From Tagaea sp965279565 (lineage in GTDB: Bacteria; Pseudomonadota; Alphaproteobacteria; CACIAM-22H2): DNA of 64,000 nt. Below, piece by piece: positions 27,243-35,144 of this stretch (positions within the stretch are counted from its first letter, which is position 1; each line of letters begins with the position of its first letter). The stretch spans positions 558,001-622,000 of the forward strand of contig OZ257249.1 in NCBI GenBank assembly GCA_965279565.1, written 5' to 3'. Position numbers and translations under genes: made by a program. Under the pieces are notes generated by a model. It ran no database searches. It was not told where the DNA came from and worked only from the letters and a program-made list of their open reading frames with translations.

Positions 27243-28580
27243 TCAGGCGGACGGGCCTTCGATTTCGGCGATCGGGGCCGCGACGCGCGCCGGTGGGCGC
27301 CACTCCAGACGATCGAACGCGCCGCAGCTGCGGCATAGCGGCTGCCACTGCGCATGCGGCTGGCCGCAGGTCCGGCAGGTCCAGGCATTGTCGGGTGGTG
27401 CATCGGCCGCGCGCGCCATCCAGCTGCGCGCGGATTCCTCGGCGTCGCCCTGGCTCTGCGCGATGCGCGCCAGCAACCGGCACTGCCCCGCACTCGCCTC
27501 GCCGCCCGACGCGGCGATGGCCGCCTCGGCATGGCGGCGCGCCTCGCCCCACAGCTCCGCCGCAAGCGCCGCGTCGGCAAGGGCCGCGTGGCTCTCGCGA
27601 TGCGTGGGCGACTGCTTGGCCAGCCGTTCGACCTGCTTGACCCAGGCGAGTGCGCCTGCCGGCGGGCGCGCGATGCGGTAGGCGGCGTAAAGTTCGGGAT
27701 GCGGCCGGCGTGCCCATTCCTTCTCGACCAGCGATCCCGCCGCGCGCGCGCGGCCGTCGCGCGCGTAGAGTGTCGCCAGCGTCGCGGCGATCTCGGGCCG
27801 GTCGGGCGCAAGGCGCAAGGCGCGCTCGGCGACCGCGATGGCGGCCTTGCGCTCGCCCTCCGCCTCCAGCGTGCGGGCGCGCGCATGCAGGGCCGCAGCG
27901 GCGTTCGAATCGGCCTGTTCGGCGGGCACGAGCTTCGCGCGGCGTGCGAGCGAAAGCGTTTCGGCCGCCGCCACCCAGTCGCCAGCCTTGGTTTCCAGAT
28001 CGACGAGCGCGGCCGTCACCCACGGGGCGGCGGGCTTGATCTCGCGCGCGCGGCGCGCAAGCTGCAGCGCGCGCGGCGTGTCGCCCTCGCGCATGGCGCC
28101 CGCCACGAGACCGCGCAGCGCCACGAACTCGGTCTCCGGCGAGGCGCGCATCGCCTCGAGATAGCCGCGCGCGGCCGTATCGTCGCCGGCGAGCTGGGCT
28201 GCCTGTGCGGACAGCAGAAGCGTGAGCGGCGGCGCACCCAGCGCCTTGTCGGCGAGTTTCGCCTGGCGGCGCGCTTCCGCCGCGTCGCCCGCCGCCACCG
28301 CGACGAGACCGCGCGTGAGCGCCGCCATCCCGCGCCGCTCGCGCCGCGAACGCCGCCACTGCGAAAAGCGCCGCGGCGCGCCGGCCACATAGCGCCACAC
28401 CCGGTCGGCGAGGACGAGGACAAGGGAAAGTGCGAGTGCCGCGATCGCGACCCCGCCCGCCGACGTGTCGACGCGCCAGCCCGCGAATTCGAGCGTGGCC
28501 GTGCCCGGCGCGTCGGCAAGCCACGCGACGAGCACCATCGCGAACGCGACGAAGACGAGAATGCCGAGGATCCGGCGCAT
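27243..28580 (-). CDS. hemY: HemY-family protein (membrane, TPR, C-terminal zinc ribbon)
   Basis: A 445-residue protein of the HemY N-family. Two membrane segments (about residues 1-25 and 42-62) precede a helical repeat region with TPR-like pairs. At the C-terminus a CRTCG...CRSCG pair forms a zinc-ribbon/rubredoxin-like knuckle with Trp on either side. The protein belongs to the alphaproteobacterial hemC-hemD-mitofilin-hemY cluster and is the last gene, 6 nt after the HemD/mitofilin fusion. Its biochemical role in haem synthesis is not settled; an assembly or membrane-organising role is possible. Confidence 0.88.
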   Translation of the reverse strand: MRRILGILVFVAFAMVLVAWLADAPGTATLEFAGWRVDTSAGGVAIAALALSLVLVLADRVWRYVAGAPRRFSQWRRSRRERRGMAALTRGLVAVAAGDAAEARRQAKLADKALGAPPLTLLLSAQAAQLAGDDTAARGYLEAMRASPETEFVALRGLVAGAMREGDTPRALQLARRAREIKPAAPWVTAALVDLETKAGDWVAAAETLSLARRAKLVPAEQADSNAAAALHARARTLEAEGERKAAIAVAERALRLAPDRPEIAATLATLYARDGRARAAGSLVEKEWARRPHPELYAAYRIARPPAGALAWVKQVERLAKQSPTHRESHAALADAALAAELWGEARRHAEAAIAASGGEASAGQCRLLARIAQSQGDAEESARSWMARAADAPPDNAWTCRTCGQPHAQWQPLCRSCGAFDRLEWRPPARVAAPIAEIEGPSA

Positions 28581-28586
28581 GGCGCC

Positions 28587-30377
28587 CTAGCCGCCGGTCG
28601 CGACGGCAAGGGCCGCCGCCGCGCGCTCGGCCGCAAGGCGCCGGCGCGCCGTCTCGATCCACGGCAGCAGCGGTGCGGCCCACGTAGCACCCTGGATGCC
28701 TTCGAGTTCGCCCACGGCACCGGCGAGATCGTCGGCGGCAAGGCGCAACTCGGCACGCGCGATCCGTGCGGCCGGCGAATCGCCCGGCACGTCGCCGATC
28801 CGGCGGATCGACAGGAAGCCCTGCGCGCGCTCGATCAATCCGCCCAGCGGCCCCTGCACCTGTTCGGCGCGCGCGGCCGCGACGGCCGCGTTGGCCAGTG
28901 CGGAGAAGCGCTTGGCCAAGCTTGCGCGCGTCTCGATGCCGTCCTTCGCCGCGGCCGCAAGCGTGGCGATCTCGGCGGCCGGTGCGGTCTCGCCGGCGAT
29001 GTCGCGCACCAGCGAAAGCTCGCCCGCGAATGGCCGGCCGGCGGCGAGCGCGTCGCGAAGCTGCGCCGCGGCAAGGCGCAGCTCGGCCCGGCGCATGCCG
29101 ATCCGGTCGTTGGTCTGCTCGACGATGCCGCCCTGCAGCCGGCCGATCTCCGCCTGCACGCGCGCGAGTTCTTCGGAAAGCCGGCGGTTCTCGGACATCA
29201 GCGACGCGAGGGCCGCTTGCATCGCGGGATCGTGCGCCGGTCGCGCTTCGAGGGCCGCCAGGCGCGCGGGCAGGTCGCCCAGATCGGCGGGTGCCGGCGC
29301 CGCAGGTGCGCGGCCTTCGAGGGCGGCAAGTCGCGCTTCGAGCGGCGACAGGTCGATGCGCGGTGCCGGTGCCGTTGCCGCCGGGCGCGATTCCATCTGC
29401 GCGATCCGGCGGTCGATGGCGCCGAGGCGCTGCTCGACGGCGCGCAGACCAGGCTCGGTCCCACCGGTCAGCGTGTTCTGCCAGTAGACCCAGCCGAGGA
29501 TGCCGAGCACAGCGACGACCAATGCGGTCGCCAGCGGCACGAGGGCGGCCGGACGCGGCGCCTTCGCCGGTTGGGCGCGCGGGTGCTGTGCATCGTCAGG
29601 CGGCAGTTCGAACTTGGGCGGCGCAGGCTTGGGCGGCACGCTTGGCTCCTCCGCAAGTCGGTCGAGGGCATCGAGAAGGGCGGTTTCGTTCGGCTGTGCG
29701 GCGGCGAGCGTTTGCGCGAACGCGCAGCCCTCCTCGCGCAACAGTGCCAGCGTACCCGGTGCGAGGGCCAAAGCGGCAACGCTTTTCAACGACGCGTCGA
29801 GCCCGGCCGCGCGGACGAGCTGCGCGAAGGTCCGTGCTGTGCGCGGCGAGAAGAATGTCGCGACGTCGATCTCGCCGGCGGCGAGCGCTTCGGCCGCTTC
29901 GGCGGGCAGTTCTTCGGCGATCTCGGCGCGATAGAGCCGCACGCGGCGCACCTCGAAGCCCGCCGCCTCCAGCGATCCGCCAAGATCGCCCGCCACCACC
30001 GTGCCCGCCGCATGGACGAGCGCGCCGTCGGCGGGCTTCAGGCGTTCGCGCACGAGGGCGGCCAGCGTCTCGACGTCGCCCGAAGCGCTCTCCACCTTCG
30101 CGAAACCGGCCGCGCGCGCGGCATTCGCCGTCGCGTTGCCCACGCAGAAGACCGGCAGGCCGCGATCCGGCACGGCATGCGCGAAGGCGCGCACCCCGTT
30201 TGCCGACGTGAACAGCACGCCCTGCACGCCGGAAAGATCGACGGACACGTCCTCGATCAGCGCGATCTCGATCAGCGGGGCGAGGATCGCGTCGTGCCCG
30301 CGCATGGCGAGCGCCACGGCGAACAGCTCGGCTTCGCCGCGCGGCCGCGTGACGAGGACGCGAAGGCGCCGCTTCAC
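28587..30377 (-). CDS. hemD: Uroporphyrinogen-III synthase fused to a mitofilin-like domain
   Basis: A 596-residue protein. Residues 1-240 resemble HemD, the cyclising synthase that makes uroporphyrinogen III (LVTRPRGEAELFA, LFTSANGVRAFA, VGNATANAARAAGF, ATFFSPRTARTF). A Pro-rich linker (245-277) leads to one membrane helix (278-299), coiled coils (about 310-420), and a C-terminal mitofilin/Mic60-like domain (FLSIRRIGDVPGDSPAARIARAELRLAADDL). In many relatives hemD and mitofilin are separate neighbouring genes. GTG start 30377 overlaps the hemC stop as GTGA; an upstream in-frame start would run into hemC. Confidence 0.85.
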   Translation of the reverse strand: MKRRLRVLVTRPRGEAELFAVALAMRGHDAILAPLIEIALIEDVSVDLSGVQGVLFTSANGVRAFAHAVPDRGLPVFCVGNATANAARAAGFAKVESASGDVETLAALVRERLKPADGALVHAAGTVVAGDLGGSLEAAGFEVRRVRLYRAEIAEELPAEAAEALAAGEIDVATFFSPRTARTFAQLVRAAGLDASLKSVAALALAPGTLALLREEGCAFAQTLAAAQPNETALLDALDRLAEEPSVPPKPAPPKFELPPDDAQHPRAQPAKAPRPAALVPLATALVVAVLGILGWVYWQNTLTGGTEPGLRAVEQRLGAIDRRIAQMESRPAATAPAPRIDLSPLEARLAALEGRAPAAPAPADLGDLPARLAALEARPAHDPAMQAALASLMSENRRLSEELARVQAEIGRLQGGIVEQTNDRIGMRRAELRLAAAQLRDALAAGRPFAGELSLVRDIAGETAPAAEIATLAAAAKDGIETRASLAKRFSALANAAVAAARAEQVQGPLGGLIERAQGFLSIRRIGDVPGDSPAARIARAELRLAADDLAGAVGELEGIQGATWAAPLLPWIETARRRLAAERAAAALAVATGG

Positions 30378-31303
30378 TGGAAATATCCCGGGCCGGAACG
30401 GCCCTTGAGCTCGTCGCCCGCGTCGCGGCCCATTTCGGCGGCGAGTGCTGCCGGCCCTTCGCGCGACGTCGTCAGCAGGCCAGTCCCGTCGGGACGCACG
30501 ACGAGCCCGTCGAGCCGCAGGCGCCCGTCGGGTGCGTGCCTGGCAAGTGCCCCGATCGGCGTGCGGCACGAACCGTCGAGCCGTTCGAGCAGGCCGCGCT
30601 CGGCCGCGACGGCGATCGCCGAGGATGCATGGTCGATCTTCGCGAGATAGGCGCGCGTGCGCGCATCGGCGAGCCGGCATTCGATGCCGATGGCACCCTG
30701 CGCCACCGCCGGCAGCATTTCGGCCGGCTCCAGCACGGCACGCACCGCATCGGTCCGTCCGAGGCGGCGCAGCCCGGCAAGGGCCAGGAACGTCGCCGCG
30801 ACGTCGCCGCGCGCGACCTTGTCGAGGCGCGTTTCCACGTTGCCGCGCAGCGGCACGATCTTCACGTCCGGCCGGCGCGCGAGAAGCTGGGCGCCGCGGC
30901 GCAGCGATGCCGTGCCCACGACGGCGCCCTCGGGCAGATCGGCGATCTTCGACACGCCGGGCGCCGCGATCAGCGCATCGCGCGGATCCTCGCGCTCGAG
31001 GATCGCGACGATGCCCAGACCGTCGGGCTGCCAGGTCGGCACGTCCTTCATCGAATGGACGGCGATGTCGATCTCGCCCGCGATCAGCGCCTCTTCGATT
31101 TCCTTCGTGAACAGGCCCTTGCCGCCGGCCTGCGCCAGCGTGCGGTCCTGGATGCGGTCACCGGTCGTCCTGATGGCGCGGATCTCGATGGCGCCGTCGG
31201 CGGCAAGGTCCGGGTGTGCCCCGGCGAGCAGCCGCTTCGCCTCGTTCGCCTGCCACAGGGCCAGCGGCGATCCCCGCGTCCCGATCCGCAACATTGCCGT
31301 CAT
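30374..31303 (-). CDS. hemC: Hydroxymethylbilane synthase (porphobilinogen deaminase)
   Basis: A 309-residue HemC of normal length. It polymerises four porphobilinogen units into hydroxymethylbilane, the substrate of HemD. Visible motifs are RIGTRGSPLALWQA, GDRIQDRTLAQAGGKGLFTKEIE, AVHSMKDVPT, GTASLRRGAQL, RGNVETRLDK, and LDGSCRTPIGA, whose Cys246 would carry the dipyrromethane cofactor. GGAAGAAGGA precedes the ATG. It is the first gene of a hemC-hemD/mitofilin-hemY operon, overlapping the next gene by 4 nt, and is divergent from tsaD (93-nt gap). Confidence 0.97.
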   Translation of the reverse strand: MTAMLRIGTRGSPLALWQANEAKRLLAGAHPDLAADGAIEIRAIRTTGDRIQDRTLAQAGGKGLFTKEIEEALIAGEIDIAVHSMKDVPTWQPDGLGIVAILEREDPRDALIAAPGVSKIADLPEGAVVGTASLRRGAQLLARRPDVKIVPLRGNVETRLDKVARGDVAATFLALAGLRRLGRTDAVRAVLEPAEMLPAVAQGAIGIECRLADARTRAYLAKIDHASSAIAVAAERGLLERLDGSCRTPIGALARHAPDGRLRLDGLVVRPDGTGLLTTSREGPAALAAEMGRDAGDELKGRSGPGYFQ

Positions 31304-31396
31304 CGAAATCCTTCTTCCGGCACCCTTTATCGCGTGGCGGGACCGCGTGCCGCAAGGGCGCTTTCGGACGCACGCCGGATGCGCTAAACCCCCGGC

Positions 31397-32446
31397 ATGA
31401 GCCTCGTTCTCGGCATCGAGACAAGCTGCGACGAAACCGCCGCCGCACTCGTCGGCAGCGACCGGCGCGTGCTTGCCGAGCGCGTGCTGTCGCAGACGCG
31501 CGAGCACGCGCCCTTCGGCGGCATCGTGCCCGAGATCGCAGCACGCTCGCATCTTGCCCATCTCGAAGACATGGTCCGCGGCACGCTCGCCGACGCCGCG
31601 TGCGACTGGAAGCGGATCGACGCGATCGCGGCCACGACCGGTCCCGGCCTGATCGGCGGCGTGATCGTCGGCGCGACATTCGCCAAGGCGGTGGCGCTGG
31701 CGCGCGGCCTGCCCTTCGTCGCGATCAACCATCTGGAAGGCCACGCGCTGTCCGCGCGCCTGTCGGACGACGTGCCGTTCCCCTATCTGCTGCTGCTCGT
31801 CTCGGGCGGGCATTGCCAGCTTCTCGCGGTCGAGGGTGTGGGGAAATACCGCCGCCTCGGCACCACGCTCGACGATGCGGTCGGCGAGGCGTTCGACAAG
31901 GTCGCCAAGTTGCTGGACCTGGGATATCCGGGCGGGCCGGCGATCGAGAAGCTGGCGCGTGACGGCAACCCGAAGCGCTTCGAGCTGCCCCGCCCGCTCG
32001 CCGGAAGGCCGGGCTGCGATTTCTCATTCGCGGGATTGAAGACCGCCGTGCGCCAGATCGTCGATCGCGGCGACGTGCCCGACGCGCGCGCGCGCGCCGA
32101 TCTCGCCGCCTCGTTCCAGATGGCCGTGGCGGACTCGCTTGCCGATCGCACCGGCAATGCCGCACGCATGTTCGCGCGGATGCATCCGGCGGGCGCCCAT
32201 CTGGTCGTCGCCGGCGGCGTGGCCGCCAACCAGGCGCTGCGCGCGCGGCTGGCCAAGGTCGCGGCCATGCACGGGCTCGCCCTTGTGGCACCGCCGATCC
32301 GGCTGTGCACCGACAATGCCACGATGATCGCTTGGGCGGGCGTGGAACGGCTCGCACTGGGCCTCGTATCGCCGCTCGACATCGCGTGCCGGCCGCGCTG
32401 GCCGCTCGAGGAACTGGCTTCCGCCATCCCCGCTTCCCCGCCATAA
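31397..32446 (+). CDS. tsaD: tRNA N6-adenosine threonylcarbamoyltransferase TsaD
   Basis: A 349-residue TsaD (Gcp/YgjD), which transfers the threonylcarbamoyl group to A37 of ANN-reading tRNAs with TsaB/TsaE. Motifs: LGIETSCDETAAALV, HLAHLE metal-binding His pair, GPGLIGGVIVGATFAKA, AINHLEGHALSARL, VSGGHCQLL, DDAVGEAFDKVAKLL, and VAGGVAANQALR. Length and motifs are normal. Its position divergent from hemC is common in alphaproteobacteria. No unusual feature. Confidence 0.97.
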   Translation: MSLVLGIETSCDETAAALVGSDRRVLAERVLSQTREHAPFGGIVPEIAARSHLAHLEDMVRGTLADAACDWKRIDAIAATTGPGLIGGVIVGATFAKAVALARGLPFVAINHLEGHALSARLSDDVPFPYLLLLVSGGHCQLLAVEGVGKYRRLGTTLDDAVGEAFDKVAKLLDLGYPGGPAIEKLARDGNPKRFELPRPLAGRPGCDFSFAGLKTAVRQIVDRGDVPDARARADLAASFQMAVADSLADRTGNAARMFARMHPAGAHLVVAGGVAANQALRARLAKVAAMHGLALVAPPIRLCTDNATMIAWAGVERLALGLVSPLDIACRPRWPLEELASAIPASPP

Positions 32447-32476
32447 TCGGCACCGCCGCGGGTCTCTCGCGGCAGC

Positions 32477-32627
32477 GTTCTCAGGGCGGGGCGGAAATCC
32501 CCACCGGCGGTGATTGCGCCTTCAAGCGCATCAGCCCGCGAGCGCCCGCCGGCCCGAAAGGCCGGCGGGGTCAGCAGAGCCGGTGAAATCCCGGCGCCGA
32601 CGGTCACAGTCCGGATGGAAGAGAACG
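32477..32627 (+). ncRNA. FMN riboswitch (RFN element)
   Basis: The leader before ribH2 contains all conserved RFN blocks in order: CAGGGCGGGG with GAAATCCCC and ACCGGCGGT, AGCCCGCGAGC, a variable GC-rich hairpin (GCCGGCCCGAAAGGCCGGC), then CAGAGCCGGTGAAATCCCGG, GCCGACGGTCACAGTCCGGATGGAAGAGAAC split across the final helix. It binds flavin mononucleotide. Downstream CGCGCC (32644-32649) and GGCGCG (32660-32665) can form a stem before the ribosome-binding site, a candidate expression platform. Confidence 0.95.
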
Positions 32628-32726
32628 GGTCGAACACGCGCGACGCGCCTGCCGTAGCGGGCGCGCCGTGCGCGTGCCCGTGCGCCCGCATCTGAACGTT
32701 CCACCGGGTCCGCAACGGAGATCGAC

Positions 32727-33194
32727 ATGACGAAGCCCCGCATCGCCTATATCGAAGCAAGCTGGCACGAGGACATCCTCGCGCAGAGCCGCAAGGCCTT
32801 CCTCGCCGAGATCGTCCGGCACGGACACGCCGAAAGCGCGGTCGAGCTGCACCATGTTCCCGGCAGTTTCGAGATCCCGCTGCTGGCCAAGAAGCTCGCC
32901 GGGACCGGCCACTATGCGGCCATCGTCGCATCCGGCCTCGTCGTGGACGGCGGCATCTACCGGCACGATTTCGTGGCCCACGCGGTCATCGACGGGCTGA
33001 TGCGCGTGCAGCTCGATACCGGCGTGCCGGTCATCTCGTGCGTGCTCACACCCCACCATTTCCACGAGCACGAGACGCACCGCGAGTTCTTCATGCGCCA
33101 TTTCCTCGCCAAGGGCTCGGAAGCGGCCCGCGCCTGCGCACGCACGATCGCCATGCACGCCACCCTCGCCGCACCGGCGAAAATCGCGTCGTGA
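32727..33194 (+). CDS. ribH: 6,7-dimethyl-8-ribityllumazine synthase, type II (RibH2)
   Basis: A 155-residue lumazine synthase that condenses 5-amino-6-ribitylaminouracil with dihydroxybutanone phosphate in riboflavin synthesis. VPGSFEIPLLAKKLAGTGHY and GGIYRHDFVAHAVIDGLM carry the active-site pattern with its catalytic His. Sequence features such as SWHEDI and the HHFHEHETHREFF segment fit the RibH2 (decameric, Brucella/Mesorhizobium-like) class rather than the icosahedral type. GGAG lies 6 nt before the ATG. It is controlled by the preceding FMN riboswitch and has no other rib gene beside it. Confidence 0.93.
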   Translation: MTKPRIAYIEASWHEDILAQSRKAFLAEIVRHGHAESAVELHHVPGSFEIPLLAKKLAGTGHYAAIVASGLVVDGGIYRHDFVAHAVIDGLMRVQLDTGVPVISCVLTPHHFHEHETHREFFMRHFLAKGSEAARACARTIAMHATLAAPAKIAS

Positions 33195-33226
33195 CGGCGC
33201 GCACGCGTTTCCGCTAGAAGGGTCGC

Positions 33227-34243
33227 ATGGCAAAGTCATTCAGGACGGCAGCAGTCATCGGCGCGGGCGCATGGGGAACGGCGCTTGCCCAGACCCTTGC
33301 GCGCGCGGGGCTCGACGTCACGCTGTGGGCGAACGAGCCGGCGACCGTGCGCGACATCAACGAGCGCCACGAGAACCCGGTCTATCTGCGCGACGTGCCG
33401 CTCGAAAAGTCGATCGGCGCGACGGCGTATATTCCCGAAGCGGTCGGCGGCAAGGACCTGCTGGTCTGGGCCACGCCCGCGCAATACCTGCGCGTGACGC
33501 TCGCACTGGCCGAGCAGGCGCTCACCCCGGGAGCACCGCTGGCCATCGCCAGCAAGGGCATCGAGGCGGTGAGCGGCCTGCTGATGAGCGAGGTCGCCGC
33601 ACAGATCGCACCGGACAATCCCGTCGCGATCCTCTCAGGCCCGACCTTCGCGCGCGAAGTGGCCGAAGGAAAGCCGACGGCCGTGACGCTTGCCTGTGCC
33701 GACACGAGCCTCGGGGCGGCCCTTGCCTCCGCCTGCGCCGTGCCGGGTTTCCGCATCTACCGCTCGGACGACGTCGTCGGCGCGCAGATCGGCGGCGCGG
33801 TCAAGAATGTCGTGGCGCTGGCCTGCGGCATCGTCGAGGGACGCAAGCTCGGCGACAACGCGCGTGCGGCCCTAATGACGCGCGGTCTTGCCGAGATGGT
33901 GCGCCTCGGGCTTGCCAAGGGCGGCAGGGCGGAGACGCTGATGGGCCTCACCGGTCTGGGCGACCTCGCGCTGACCTGCAACAACGACCAGTCGCGCAAC
34001 ATGCGCCTGGGCATCGCCATCGGCGGCGGCATGACGCGGCTTGCGGCACTCGACGATCCCGAGCTTGGCCTGCGCCATGCGGTGGTCGAGGGCGTGGAGG
34101 GTGCGTCGTCCGTCGGCGATCTCGCGCGCAAGCTGGGCGTGGACATGCCGATCTGCCGCACGGTCGAAGAAATCCTGCACGCGAACGCCGACGTCGCGGC
34201 CGCGGTCGCGTCGCTGCTGGCAAGGCCGCTGAAGGACGAATAG
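33227..34243 (+). CDS. gpsA: Glycerol-3-phosphate dehydrogenase [NAD(P)+]
   Basis: A 338-residue GpsA, which reduces dihydroxyacetone phosphate to sn-glycerol 3-phosphate for phospholipid synthesis. The cofactor motif GAGAWGTALAQTLA, LSGPTFAREVA, the catalytic Lys in GGAVKNVVALACGI, TRGLAEM, TGLGDLALTC and NMRLG are all present. It starts 32 nt after ribH2. The EVE gene follows after 4 nt and the Rieske gene overlaps that, so gpsA may head a small housekeeping operon. Normal length and composition. Confidence 0.97.
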   Translation: MAKSFRTAAVIGAGAWGTALAQTLARAGLDVTLWANEPATVRDINERHENPVYLRDVPLEKSIGATAYIPEAVGGKDLLVWATPAQYLRVTLALAEQALTPGAPLAIASKGIEAVSGLLMSEVAAQIAPDNPVAILSGPTFAREVAEGKPTAVTLACADTSLGAALASACAVPGFRIYRSDDVVGAQIGGAVKNVVALACGIVEGRKLGDNARAALMTRGLAEMVRLGLAKGGRAETLMGLTGLGDLALTCNNDQSRNMRLGIAIGGGMTRLAALDDPELGLRHAVVEGVEGASSVGDLARKLGVDMPICRTVEEILHANADVAAAVASLLARPLKDE

Positions 34244-34247
34244 CGCG

Positions 34248-34661
34248 ATGAATTACTGGCTGCTGAAGAGCGAACCCGACGTCTATCCGTGGTCGAAGCT
34301 GGTCGCCGACGGGCGCGGCAAGTGGGACGGCGTGCGCAACCACACGGCCAAGCTGAACCTGCAGGCGATGAAGAAGGGCGACCGCGCGTTCTTCTACCAT
34401 TCGAACATCGGCAAGGAGATCGTCGGCACGATGGAAGTCGTGCGCGAGGCCTATCCAGACACGTCGGCCGAGAAGGGTGCGTGGTTCATGGTCGACGTCG
34501 CGCCGCTGAAGGCGGCCGCCAAGCCGCTGACGCTCGCCGAGATCAAGACGCTGCCCGAGTTCGCCGGCATGGCGCTGCTCAAATATTCGCGCCTGTCCGT
34601 CCAGCCGGTGACGCCGGCCGAATGGAAGGCGATCTGCAAGCGCATCGGCGTGCCTGCGTGA
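34248..34661 (+). CDS. EVE domain protein
   Basis: A 137-residue protein made up of one EVE (PUA-like) domain: MNYWLLKSEPDVYPW, WDGVRNHTAKLNLQAMKKGD, FYHSNIGKEIVGTMEVVREAYPD. EVE domains bind modified cytosines or other modified bases in nucleic acid, and the Trp/Asn/Lys pocket residues are here. The role of the stand-alone bacterial form is unclear, possibly RNA modification or defence. It lies 4 nt after gpsA, and the Rieske gene starts within its stop codon (GTGA). Confidence 0.92.
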   Translation: MNYWLLKSEPDVYPWSKLVADGRGKWDGVRNHTAKLNLQAMKKGDRAFFYHSNIGKEIVGTMEVVREAYPDTSAEKGAWFMVDVAPLKAAAKPLTLAEIKTLPEFAGMALLKYSRLSVQPVTPAEWKAICKRIGVPA

Positions 34662-35029
34662 GCGTCCTGTGCCGCCTCGACGAGATCGCGGACCCCGGCA
34701 GCAAGGGGTTCACGCTCGGCGATGGACCGGCACGGGTCGACATCTTCGTCGTGCGGCGCGCGGGCAAGGTGCATGGCTACGTCAACCGCTGCCCACATGC
34801 GGGCACGCCGCTCGACTGGCAGCCGGACCAGTTCCTCGACCAGTCGAAGACGCTGATCCAGTGCGCCTCGCACGGAGCCCTTTTCGGCATCGAGGACGGG
34901 CTTTGCGTGGCCGGCCCCTGCAAGGGCCGCCGGCTGGCCCCGGTCGCCGTCCGCATCGAGGAAAACGGCCTCGAATGCCCGGCCGTCGTGTGGCCCGATG
35001 CCCCCGCCGGCGGCGGCCCGACGCGCTGA
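34658..35029 (+). CDS. Rieske [2Fe-2S] domain protein
   Basis: A 123-residue stand-alone Rieske protein. The cluster-binding motifs are CPHAG (C-x-H) and QCASHGALF (C-x2-H), spaced about 30 residues apart, so the four ligands are present. Stand-alone Rieske ferredoxins donate electrons to oxygenases or nitrite-type reductases. The GTG start at 34658 overlaps the EVE stop (GTGA). An oxygenase partner is not visible nearby. Confidence 0.88.
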   Translation: MSVLCRLDEIADPGSKGFTLGDGPARVDIFVVRRAGKVHGYVNRCPHAGTPLDWQPDQFLDQSKTLIQCASHGALFGIEDGLCVAGPCKGRRLAPVAVRIEENGLECPAVVWPDAPAGGGPTR

Positions 35030-35091
35030 GACGCCGCACCTGTCCGGCTTGCCTAAGGCCGTACCGCCGGACTAAAACCGATCCAAGAGCA

Positions 35092-35142
35092 AAAGGCGCG
35101 GAAATGGACACGGGTCCCCGCGCCCCGAACGGAGGCGCCTTT
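35092..35142 (+). promoter_or_regulatory. acs leader stem that can hide the ribosome-binding site
   Basis: AAAGGCGC (35092-35099) is perfectly complementary to GCGCCTTT (35135-35142). The second arm begins at the last base of the GGAGG ribosome-binding site (35131-35135) and ends two bases before the acs ATG (35145), so pairing would occlude initiation. Whether this is a ligand- or protein-responsive switch is unknown; no known riboswitch family is recognisable in the 115-nt gap. Confidence 0.35.
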
Positions 35143-35144
35143 CC

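Noticed and set aside
27354..30650. 1098-codon frame opposite the hem genes
   Set aside because: Shadow of hemY and hemD; basic low-complexity translation.
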